Source: an uncultured Clostridia bacterium (GTDB taxonomy: Bacteria > Bacillota > Clostridia > Oscillospirales > Acutalibacteraceae). From it: a DNA stretch of 44,651 nt. The translations under genes were made by a program, and so were the position numbers. The stretch spans positions 1-44,651 of the forward strand of contig CAJFOZ010000054.1 in the NCBI GenBank assembly GCA_904397895.1. Reading direction: 5' to 3'. Shown here piece after piece: positions 24,835 through 33,279 of this stretch (position 1 is the stretch's first letter; every line of letters begins with the position of its first letter). Under the pieces are notes generated by a model that saw nothing but the letters and a program-made list of their open reading frames with translations, made no database searches and had not been told where the DNA came from.

Positions 24835-27800
24835 TTAGGGCCGCGGCACCTTTAAACTGGATAGATTGGTACAACCTAGTTCATACTCAGCCATATCGTT
24901 ATCTGAAATCATCAGGCGGATCTCGGTTAAGGGAGCGATTCTTTCCCATGTTTCATCCGGGAAATGATAGACGTATTTTCCATTTGGAAGTCCGTCCTCC
25001 AGCTCTGGTATACAGTGCAGCACCATGGTTTTGGGATCTTGCAGCTTCATGGGAATATGCCCATCCGAACGATACACCAATTTCATCTGGGGTGTTTCAG
25101 AGGCGCTGCTTTCCACAATCAATTTGCAATCCTTCGGCTTTTTACGGCTGGAGAAGAATCCGGCCGAAGCCCACTCCAAATGGTAAGAGATCTTAGCCTT
25201 TGGCTTATTGCTCAATTTAATGCGGGACGGCTCTGAATATACCACAGCGCCATCCGGCATTTTGTACTGCCCAATGACCGAGATATACAGGTCGTCTTCC
25301 GGCAGACGATCCAGCACAATCATGCCGTCTTTCTGGTAGTTGGACTTTGAGATCATCAGGAGATCCCGATTCCTGGCATTGGCTTCTGTGGCCCAGGGAA
25401 TGGATTTCCCCGACTTAACGGCCGCAATATAGTGGATGGTTTCCAGATGTTCGGGGATTTTTTGTAGGATAATTTTCAATCTATTGTTTTCAATCCGGGT
25501 CTCCGACCGATTGATTTCACATTTCTCTACGCTGGAGATCCGAATAATATCCGATATCACGCCTCTGGAACTGGAAGCCGATACAACAGCCACGTCACAT
25601 GATGTATTGGGCGGCAGAGGGAATTGGCAAGATTCATCGCTGTTGGTGGCACTGGCAAACGCTTTGCCCCGTCCTAATAGCGACGTTAGGTCCGACATGG
25701 GGAATAGTTTCCCAATCTTATCTCTGCATGTGGAAGATTTTACCTCCCGGATGAGGATCATCCGGCGGGTAGTTTCCGTGCATTTCCATGTGGCGGTGGC
25801 GGTCTGCCCCTCCACCTTAATGGATACATTGCGCACGGGCATGGGCGCTTCCTCCGGCATGAGCATGGTTGTGACGCCTCGGCTAAAGCGGAATCCGTTT
25901 TGATAGGGGTAAATACACTGCAAACGATAGCCGTAGCGGACGTTGTTTTGCACATTGCAGTCTTCAAAGTCCGCCGACGCGCCGCTTACCACCACAATAA
26001 CGTCTTTTCCAGGTGTCTCGCCCGGTATGGCATTTTGAGACCGCAGGATCCGTACTCCCTGGCAGTTGGCCGGCAGAGTCCAACGGAAACGGCATCTGCC
26101 GTTTTCGGCCACCGCCTCCATTTTGCTTTCGTCCAACTCGCTATAGTTTACCACCTCGCAAGTGGCGGCCGGTGAATAAACGCCATACCGGCAGGCAAAA
26201 ACCCCATATCCGTAACTGATGCCGGGTTGGATGGAGGTATCTTGGTATTCCAACGCATTGAGATCCTTTGCTAAAATCTCGCCGTCGGAATATTGTGTGG
26301 GGATCCCGTCTTTTTTACGCACTACCTGGTAGGTGACGCCGCTGTCTCCAGCTGCCGCCCAGCTTAATGTACAAGTCAGCCGAGGTGAATTTTGGGTAGA
26401 GGCCCGCAAGGCCTGGGGAGCCCTTGGAGGATAGGATCTCAGCTTATCCAATGCCGGCTGATAATCCTTGACGATCCGGAGCACTTCCATGCATCGATTG
26501 GCTGCATCGGCAGCCGAAAGCGATGGGGGAGGCATGCGTTTTCCCGCCTCTTCCAGCTTTTCTTGGATCAATTTGCGTTGTGTATCCAGCCGGAGCTGAG
26601 GCATAGTGGATGCAATAACATGGAGTTTCTTTTGCGCCTGGGAGAAAAGACTTCCTGCAATCAGGGATTGTAGTTCGTCCAAAGGTTTTTGGTAACGGTC
26701 GCTTTCCTCCTTAATTTGCTTTTGGAGCGCTTCTAGCTTGGGATGGCCTGGATAAGCGTTTTCCGCCAGGGAGAGTTGTTTTCTAGCCTCTGCCAGATCC
26801 ATCTCTTTTAAAGCGAACTGGGCGGCTTTTAGATAGTCCTCGAAAAATTGCATTTCGGAAAGCTGGAAATTGCATAAGCAGCGGTCGGCCGACGCCGGTA
26901 CTTTTCGTCCACATTTAGGGCATTTTGTATAAAGGGGGGCGCCGCAAGCCGCACATCGCGCTTTTTCCGCTTCTTCATGCGTCCGGAACTGGGCGGGTGT
27001 GTGGCATACCCCGCAACTGACATGGATCAGCGCCTCTATGGGTTCGTATGGATCCTGGGCGATGCCCGCCTCTTGATTGTATAGCGCCAGCGCTAAATTA
27101 TAATCGGGAAAACTCTTTTGGATGGTTCCAATACAGCTGTCCGCAAAATACCGATCCCTTTTAAAATCCTCCGGCGCACTTTTCAGCAGATTAAAAAAGT
27201 CCCGCAGCTTATTCCGTTCCAGGGATTGATCGTATTTCTTCCGGTTTGATTCAGAGTCAAATACCTGGCTGGTGCCGGCGGTAAACAAATCGGCAAGTAG
27301 ATGCCCTTGAGCACTCATATCGCTGGCTAGGCGGGCTGACCAACTATCCATCACACCGTGAAGTTCAGGCGTGCGTTTGCGATGGAAGCTAAGGCGATCC
27401 TCTTCTCCACCGCCGCTGAGAAAACAGGCCAGGTCGTAAAGGTCCATTACCTTGGACGTCCAGGGATACTGTGGGATGGACATTTTCCGCAATTGCTCCA
27501 GTTTATCGCAGATATTATTGAAAATAACGGTGGAAAGAAAGGCTTCGTTGAGATTTGCTCCAGCATTTCGTTTCTGGATCTCAAACCCTTTCTTTTTATA
27601 GGTCTCCTCCACCGTCTTGATGGATAATTTAAGCTTTAACGATACATTGCGGATTTGCGCATTGGTGACCTCCATGGTGCCCGATTGACCCATGAGCAAG
27701 ATGTCGATCAGCTTTTCCAGCTGCTGGATCCGTGACTCCTTTAAAGCCCTGGCCTCCTGATTGCGCAGCTTTGTATCCTTCATCAGTTCGGCAATGGCAC

Positions 27801-27975
27801 TGTATTGGCTCAGTTCATCGGAGATGGCGGTGCGCCTTGTGGAGATGGTTTCATTGGCAAGCATATCTTCCATCCGCTTTTTCCAGCTGTCGAGGGCCAA
27901 CTGTATTCTCCGTTCATTTCGCTCAGGCGGATCAAAATCCAGCCCCAACATTTCAAAATAGTTCTTTCGTTCCAT
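24835..27975 (-). CDS. J-like / zinc-ribbon / fibronectin-III multi-domain protein
   Basis: A 1046-residue protein with no membrane segments. The N-terminus (NYFEMLGLDFDPPE, helix RIQLALDSWKKRMED) resembles a DnaJ J-domain (YYEILGV) but no HPD motif follows the second helix, so it is probably a degenerate J-like domain. A central helical part is followed by a zinc-ribbon cluster (C321, C324, C341, C344, C352, C355, C366, C368). From about 519 there are repeated fibronectin-III-like beta domains (LTCTLSWAAAGDSGVTYQVV, ISYGYGVFACRYGVY) to the C-terminus. It lies between the Hsp70-VWA and the soluble GTPase. Its likely role is a scaffold linking chaperone and GTPase modules; this is inference. 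Confidence 0.8.
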   Translation of the reverse strand: MERKNYFEMLGLDFDPPERNERRIQLALDSWKKRMEDMLANETISTRRTAISDELSQYSAIAELMKDTKLRNQEARALKESRIQQLEKLIDILLMGQSGTMEVTNAQIRNVSLKLKLSIKTVEETYKKKGFEIQKRNAGANLNEAFLSTVIFNNICDKLEQLRKMSIPQYPWTSKVMDLYDLACFLSGGGEEDRLSFHRKRTPELHGVMDSWSARLASDMSAQGHLLADLFTAGTSQVFDSESNRKKYDQSLERNKLRDFFNLLKSAPEDFKRDRYFADSCIGTIQKSFPDYNLALALYNQEAGIAQDPYEPIEALIHVSCGVCHTPAQFRTHEEAEKARCAACGAPLYTKCPKCGRKVPASADRCLCNFQLSEMQFFEDYLKAAQFALKEMDLAEARKQLSLAENAYPGHPKLEALQKQIKEESDRYQKPLDELQSLIAGSLFSQAQKKLHVIASTMPQLRLDTQRKLIQEKLEEAGKRMPPPSLSAADAANRCMEVLRIVKDYQPALDKLRSYPPRAPQALRASTQNSPRLTCTLSWAAAGDSGVTYQVVRKKDGIPTQYSDGEILAKDLNALEYQDTSIQPGISYGYGVFACRYGVYSPAATCEVVNYSELDESKMEAVAENGRCRFRWTLPANCQGVRILRSQNAIPGETPGKDVIVVVSGASADFEDCNVQNNVRYGYRLQCIYPYQNGFRFSRGVTTMLMPEEAPMPVRNVSIKVEGQTATATWKCTETTRRMILIREVKSSTCRDKIGKLFPMSDLTSLLGRGKAFASATNSDESCQFPLPPNTSCDVAVVSASSSRGVISDIIRISSVEKCEINRSETRIENNRLKIILQKIPEHLETIHYIAAVKSGKSIPWATEANARNRDLLMISKSNYQKDGMIVLDRLPEDDLYISVIGQYKMPDGAVVYSEPSRIKLSNKPKAKISYHLEWASAGFFSSRKKPKDCKLIVESSASETPQMKLVYRSDGHIPMKLQDPKTMVLHCIPELEDGLPNGKYVYHFPDETWERIAPLTEIRLMISDNDMAEYELGCTNLSSLKVPRP

Positions 27976-28058
27976 GCCCTACTCCCTTTCCAGAAAAATT
28001 GACGTCTTATGGTCCATGTGCTCGCCCGTTTCTTCTGATCTGCAAAACAGCTTAGAGT

Positions 28059-30317
28059 TTAACACTCATCCACCGCTTTCCAAGTGTCTACTTGGGTCTC
28101 ATCGCCGGTCCTTCCCCGTTTTCCGCCCGATCCTCCGCCGATTTCCTGGGCAATTTTGCCAAAGCTCTTGGTCAGTTCGCTTTGGTTTACCAACATGGAT
28201 TTGACGTCTCCAGAACTAATGTCCCGAAGGAACTGTTCATCGGCCGAACCAAACCCGATACCTGTAATATCAATGCCCTGCTGATGGCAGGACCTAGCCG
28301 CCTGGACGGCTCGGTGTTGATGCTCCCAAACGCCGTCGGCCAATACGATGGCCATATTTTTACTCTGGCATCTAGACAGCATCCGGCCAATGTCGTTAAA
28401 AGGATGCCCAGCGTTACACACGCCGGTCATACAACTTTTGATGGAGCGAATGGACGCTTTGCATCTTCTCAAATCGCTGGTCAAGGGCTGGACAATCTTG
28501 GATTTATCCGAAACAGCAATGATTCCGATCTGGACATCCCCCGGGTAATTTTCAAACTGATCCACAAAATGGCACATAGCATTGAGTGCATCCTGGATGG
28601 GAGCGCCGGACATACTGCCCGACACGTCCACCGCCATCACCAAGGACAACGGTTCCGCCGCCGGCGCCATTTCGCTGGGATCAATGGGGCGGCCGTATTT
28701 GCTCATATCATCCGGCACAGGTTCCTCCCGGATGGGGAGATCAAAGGTGTCCTGTTCTTGGCGGGCCTGCACATGAACCATACCGTTGACGTCGTAGCTA
28801 TACTGGATACGGATCAAGGTAGGGTTGTGTGCCCTGTCATGATGAATGCCCGACACCACATATTTTCCAATGATCTCGCACTCCAGCGGAGCCTTCTCCC
28901 CTTGCAGGACATAGATCTCCAATTCGTTTTCTTCCCTGGCAGAGGTATAGTAGTGAAAGGCGCGTGCACATTTCACCGGGATCTTTTGGTTTGCCGGGAC
29001 AATGGTTTTGTTTATGTAATGGGTCCCTTGGGCGTTGACGGCAATGATTCCCATGGCATGGGCGACAACGTCCACATGGTTCATGCAGAGGGCGTTGTCC
29101 AGCACGGTCTCTTTTCCAACAGCACCAGGGCCGGCATAGCTGGGCGCCGCAGCATCAGGGATGGATGCCGTCCTCTGTTTGGAAAAGGGATGGAACCCAG
29201 GTCTCTGCTTTTTTTCATTTTGCTGGGGCGCCATGGTCAAAACGCTGTATTCCGGCAGCGGCAAATGTACCTGAATGGCGGCGCCCAATGCCACCGCTTC
29301 ATCGGGATTGACTTGGGATAGCGGCGTATGCCCACTGATGCTTTTGAGATAGGTGGACACCTGGCGCATACGCGTCGACCCGCCTACCAACAGGATATCG
29401 GTAATATCCCGCCATCCGATGCCCAGTCCTTTCAGAAGGTTTTCGCACAATGCCCCTGTCCTTTGAATCAAGTCGGTGGTGCTTTGATCGAATTCCTCCA
29501 AACTGAGCGAAGTGGTATACCATCCGTATTCCGGCAGATTGATGCGCACAGAGGCCATATTGCGAGAGGTCAATTGCTTTTTTATGCTTTCAGCCATTTG
29601 GGCGATGGTCTGCCGGACCTGTGGGTACTGGCTGGTTAGGATACCGGTGTCGGACGACACCTTTGACTCTAACAAAGCACAAATGCGTGCATCCCAATCC
29701 TTGCCGCCCAGGGTGTGATCCCCTGTGGTCTGTAAGGATTCCATCTGGCCTCCTTTTTTCATCTGCACGAGGGTGACGTCGAAGGTCCCTCCGCCTAAAT
29801 CGTATACCAGTACCCGGGCGTTTTCCCTCCAGTGGTTGACGCCGTAGTTCATAGCCGCCGCCGTTGGTTCGTTGATGATCTGGCGGATTTTAAGGCCCGC
29901 CTTCTTGGCTGCATTAATAGTGGCTTGGCGCTCTTTATGATAAAAATAGGCGGGTACCGTCACTACGGCTTCGTCCACCGTCTGGCCGGTTACCTTTTGC
30001 GTCTCCTCTTTGAGATGCCTCAAGAGAATGGCCGATAAGTCCTCTGCTGTATAGCTTTTGCCGTAAAAGGAGCAGTAAACACGGTCGCTCCCCATGCTGC
30101 GCTTAAACACCGATGTACAGCCCGATTCTCCCGCTTCAAAGGCCTCTTTGGCTTCGGCTCCTACAATAATGTCCCCGTCCTCTGTGAACTGGATGACCGA
30201 AGGGGTAATGCGTTCCCCTATGGAGTTGGGGACGATGACCGGCATACCCTTTTGTTCATCCATCATGGCCACAGCCGAGAAGGTGGTACCCAAATCGATC
30301 CCAATTTTAATTCCCAA
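28059..30317 (-). CDS. Hsp70 chaperone fused to a C-terminal VWA domain
   Basis: About 752 residues. The Hsp70 ATPase domain (about 1-355) has the phosphate-1 motif IGIDLGTTFSAVAM, the LVYDLGGGTFDVTLV phosphate-2 motif and ILLVGGSTRM. A linker and a beta-sandwich substrate-binding-like part follow (about 415-535). The VWA domain spans about 560-735 and has a complete MIDAS start DVSGSMSG. The alpha-helical lid of DnaK is absent; the VWA domain takes its place. The start is taken as TTG at 30317, because AAGGAGGG lies 7 nt upstream and the frame then begins immediately with the conserved IKIGIDLGTT; the upstream ATG at 30344 precedes that site. It probably acts on GTPase or toxin partners. Confidence 0.88.
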   Translation of the reverse strand: MGIKIGIDLGTTFSAVAMMDEQKGMPVIVPNSIGERITPSVIQFTEDGDIIVGAEAKEAFEAGESGCTSVFKRSMGSDRVYCSFYGKSYTAEDLSAILLRHLKEETQKVTGQTVDEAVVTVPAYFYHKERQATINAAKKAGLKIRQIINEPTAAAMNYGVNHWRENARVLVYDLGGGTFDVTLVQMKKGGQMESLQTTGDHTLGGKDWDARICALLESKVSSDTGILTSQYPQVRQTIAQMAESIKKQLTSRNMASVRINLPEYGWYTTSLSLEEFDQSTTDLIQRTGALCENLLKGLGIGWRDITDILLVGGSTRMRQVSTYLKSISGHTPLSQVNPDEAVALGAAIQVHLPLPEYSVLTMAPQQNEKKQRPGFHPFSKQRTASIPDAAAPSYAGPGAVGKETVLDNALCMNHVDVVAHAMGIIAVNAQGTHYINKTIVPANQKIPVKCARAFHYYTSAREENELEIYVLQGEKAPLECEIIGKYVVSGIHHDRAHNPTLIRIQYSYDVNGMVHVQARQEQDTFDLPIREEPVPDDMSKYGRPIDPSEMAPAAEPLSLVMAVDVSGSMSGAPIQDALNAMCHFVDQFENYPGDVQIGIIAVSDKSKIVQPLTSDLRRCKASIRSIKSCMTGVCNAGHPFNDIGRMLSRCQSKNMAIVLADGVWEHQHRAVQAARSCHQQGIDITGIGFGSADEQFLRDISSGDVKSMLVNQSELTKSFGKIAQEIGGGSGGKRGRTGDETQVDTWKAVDEC

Positions 30318-30371
30318 TGCGTTTCCCTCCTTGTTGCAAAGCAAAAGCAGCAGCGTCCTACACTATCACGA

Positions 30372-30414
30372 AAAGGGTGCGCCTGACATCAAACATCTCA
30401 GAACGCACCCCTTT
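30372..30414 (-). terminator. Internal intrinsic terminator within the conflict operon
   Basis: The stem AAAGGGTGCG / CGCACCCcTTT lies between the two Hsp70 genes and is followed by TTTTC on the minus strand. It would reduce transcription of the downstream genes relative to the first four. No clear second promoter was found in the 207-nt gap. Confidence 0.55.
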
Positions 30415-30523
30415 GTTTTGCAATGAATGCATTTGACCTACGGCAGCAACTTAAGCCCCTATAGCATTCAAAAGATGTAACATAAAATCAACAGTATCAT
30501 TTGTCCTAAATAGGTAAAATAGC

Positions 30524-32173
30524 TTATTCGCCGGACACACTCAGCGAATTGACAGCGCTCTTGGCCATGTCAATATCGGAATCCATCCGCAAGGTGGTCT
30601 CCACCGCCTCACCTGTGGATAGATTGACGGCTTTGACGTACACGCCAATGGCATCCACTTGGAAATTCACCTCGATGGGAGAACCTTTTGCTGTATTGGG
30701 GGGCAGCAGCATCTCCAAGATGCCCAGCAGTTTTACATTGTGGGCCGGATCGGTGGGTTGTTCTTCCCCTAAGTTGTTGACGCAAGGTGTAAGGGAATCC
30801 TCCATGCACATGTTCTCAAACACACGCAACACAATCTTCTCCATATTATCGGCCGCTGTATAATAGGTCTTGGAAGCCGACGCCGGCATGACATCGCCCA
30901 TTTTGATGATATTATCTACAATGTAGTCCATGTTTTGGTTCAGGACACCAGGGCCAAAAGAACGAGGGGTTTGATCCTCGATGATCCCAGTGGATGCAGC
31001 GGTGGTAATCCCGCTCCCTACACCAGTGGCAGAGGATCCACCTGTTTCCCCATCCTGCTCTTGCGTACCGCCGGCCTGTTCCTTCTCCTGGATCTCTTCC
31101 ACCAGCATGCTGGCGTAGATGGCTGCACCCTTGGCCACCGCACGGTCGGGATCCTCGATCTGAACCTTGCCGGGGAAGCGTGCTTCCACCGCCGCACGGA
31201 TCATGGGCATAAAGGTGGAACCGCCTACCAGAAGGACCGTATCAATGTCCGGATTGCCCGCTTTCTGGAGGGTTTCTTCCACATAGTTCATGGTTTGGGC
31301 TACTTTGTCGGAGGTCAAATTTTCAAACTCCTGGCGGGTGATCTGTACATTGGTCATGGAACCATTGACGTTGATTTTGACCTTTGCCGCATCGCTGTCG
31401 CTCAATCTCTTTTTGGTGGTCTCTACCCGGCTGCGGATGATCTGTTTGGTCTCCACATCAATTTCATCAGGAGTAAGTCCGTTTTCATCGCAGCAGGCCT
31501 GCATGATGTAGTTAAACAAAGCATCGTCCCAGTCTTTGCCGCCCAGCATATCGTTGCCGCCGGTGGTAATGACCTTGATCTTTTGCACCTCATTGCCTTC
31601 GTCATTGGTCACCAAAGACATCTTGACGATGGTCACGTCAAAGGTACCACCGCCTAAATCGTATACCAAAATGGTGCGTTCTTCCTGGAACTGACGTGCA
31701 CAATAGCTTAGTGCCGCCGCTGTAGGTTCATTGATGAGGTTCAAAACATTCATGCCAGCCCCTTCGCCGGCTTTCCGGGTGGCGTTGCGCTCCTCCAGGC
31801 CGAAGTACGCCGGGCAGGTGATGACCACGTCGTCTACCGTGCCGCCCTGCTCTTCCACCATTTGCTTCAGGCGTTTCAGAATCAACGTGCTGATCTCAAC
31901 AGGCGTATAGGTTTTGCCGTCAAATTCGCGGACAGGGGCATCCTTTTTACCGATCTCACGTTTGACAAACTGCACCACGCGGTCCCCATCGGTTTCTACC
32001 ATATCTTTGGCACTGTTGCCGATGATGACGTTATCCGCACTTTCAAAAAACACTGCCGATGCCAACGTATCGCTTGCGTCGATCTGGTTGCGGATGACTT
32101 CCGGATTTCCGTTGCGATCCAATGTGGCGATGCAGGAATAAGTAGTTCCAAGGTCAATGCCGTATGTACTCAT
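30524..32173 (-). CDS. Lidless DnaK-like Hsp70
   Basis: A 549-residue Hsp70. The nucleotide-binding domain shows YGIDLGTTYSCIATL, the ILVYDLGGGTFDVTIV motif, and LLVGGSTFMPMIRAA. A Gly/Glu/Gln-rich linker (about 362-385) separates it from a beta-sandwich-like part (to the C-terminus). The standard DnaK is about 600-640 residues; the C-terminal alpha-helical lid is missing. AAAGGAG precedes the ATG. It lies between the GrpE-like gene and the Hsp70-VWA fusion, so it is an operon-specific chaperone and not the housekeeping DnaK. ATP-dependent protein remodelling is inferred. Confidence 0.9.
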   Translation of the reverse strand: MSTYGIDLGTTYSCIATLDRNGNPEVIRNQIDASDTLASAVFFESADNVIIGNSAKDMVETDGDRVVQFVKREIGKKDAPVREFDGKTYTPVEISTLILKRLKQMVEEQGGTVDDVVITCPAYFGLEERNATRKAGEGAGMNVLNLINEPTAAALSYCARQFQEERTILVYDLGGGTFDVTIVKMSLVTNDEGNEVQKIKVITTGGNDMLGGKDWDDALFNYIMQACCDENGLTPDEIDVETKQIIRSRVETTKKRLSDSDAAKVKINVNGSMTNVQITRQEFENLTSDKVAQTMNYVEETLQKAGNPDIDTVLLVGGSTFMPMIRAAVEARFPGKVQIEDPDRAVAKGAAIYASMLVEEIQEKEQAGGTQEQDGETGGSSATGVGSGITTAASTGIIEDQTPRSFGPGVLNQNMDYIVDNIIKMGDVMPASASKTYYTAADNMEKIVLRVFENMCMEDSLTPCVNNLGEEQPTDPAHNVKLLGILEMLLPPNTAKGSPIEVNFQVDAIGVYVKAVNLSTGEAVETTLRMDSDIDMAKSAVNSLSVSGE

Positions 32174-32238
32174 AGTAAATATCTCCTTTCACAACTCAAC
32201 CATTGCTTTATACAAAGATAAATTGATTTCTTTTTTCA

Positions 32239-33264
32239 TCAATCTGGCGTCTGTGTTTGCTCAGAGGATATGGCCTCCGGCGCAGCATCGGCAGCTTTAT
32301 TTTCATCGGCCGGAATTTCTTCCGCCCTATCCTCTTTTTCGCCAGGCAGATCCAGGGATGGGTCGTACACATACACATCTACAAACTCGGGATATAGCAC
32401 CGTTCTCCCGCGTACTACTCCAGGCTTTCTACTCTTTGCCACAGTGTTGTGCAAACTTTTATCACCTGTCGGAATCTTCTTTAAGATTTTGCAGACCCTC
32501 GTTTGGCGCGCTTCCCCCACAGGAGTCCTGCATACCTCTGCTTCATAATCGGCCAAAAGATCCGCCATCTGCTCAAACATGGACATCAGATTTTTTGAAA
32601 CACGAGGTTCCAAATCCTCCTCCAGCAAACTATGGTACTCCACATACATGGTGGCGATTTCTTTTAAAATAGGATTAAACTGTTCTCCATTGCATTGGGC
32701 TTTTAGTTCATCCAGATCGTGCTGCATCCCTTGGCGCACCTGGATCTGGAAATTGGCATTTTCCCGCAAAGTCTGGGTAATCTGCCGGTCATTGCGGTCC
32801 TGTTTCTCCGCAACCGCTTGTAGCATCGCTTCCAATGCCTTCAATTGCTCAGGCGAAACGGAATCTGTTTGCTTCTCTTGCGCACCTGCTTTGCTTTGGA
32901 TGCATTGGCACATTTTAGCAATACTCTCACTGATGTTCTGATCTCGTCCCAACAGCTGCTGGCCGATATTTTCTATGCTCTGGTTTATTTGCTCAACTTG
33001 GCGCTGGATATCTTTCAAAGCAAATGCTAGATCATCTGTCGAAACCTTACGTTCAGCAGCAGCCGGCTGTTCCCTGCCCGGCCCCTGCACAAAAGAGGGC
33101 ATGGGAGGCATAGGATCAAAAGACGATCCTTTTGGTTGGATCTGTGTTTGATCCTCAGCTGGTGGAAGGATTGGATCTGGAAACACGGTTTCTTCCGGGG
33201 TATCGCTTGTATTACTGCCCGCTCCGTGCATCATATCTTTTTTTAATTTTTTATCTAGTGCCAT
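32239..33264 (-). CDS. GrpE-like nucleotide-exchange-factor candidate
   Basis: A protein of about 341 residues. The N-terminal 75 residues are Pro/Gln/Glu-rich and probably disordered. A coiled coil runs from about 78 to 190, followed by a helical bundle. A short C-terminal block (SLHNTVAKSRKPGVVRGRTV, then LYPEFVDVYVYD) resembles the beta domain of GrpE, where the conserved pattern ends in a valine-rich strand. Coiled coil plus helix bundle plus beta wing, located directly before dnaK-like genes, is the logic of GrpE. The similarity is distant and should be tested. AAGGAG precedes the ATG at 33264; a GTG start 9 nt upstream is less likely. Confidence 0.55.
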   Translation of the reverse strand: MALDKKLKKDMMHGAGSNTSDTPEETVFPDPILPPAEDQTQIQPKGSSFDPMPPMPSFVQGPGREQPAAAERKVSTDDLAFALKDIQRQVEQINQSIENIGQQLLGRDQNISESIAKMCQCIQSKAGAQEKQTDSVSPEQLKALEAMLQAVAEKQDRNDRQITQTLRENANFQIQVRQGMQHDLDELKAQCNGEQFNPILKEIATMYVEYHSLLEEDLEPRVSKNLMSMFEQMADLLADYEAEVCRTPVGEARQTRVCKILKKIPTGDKSLHNTVAKSRKPGVVRGRTVLYPEFVDVYVYDPSLDLPGEKEDRAEEIPADENKAADAAPEAISSEQTQTPD

Positions 33265-33279
33265 GTATTTCACTCCTTT

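Noticed and set aside
28092-29321. Long plus-strand frame (409 codons) opposite the Hsp70-VWA gene
   Set aside because: It is antisense to a gene with clear Hsp70 and VWA motifs, and its translation resembles no protein family.
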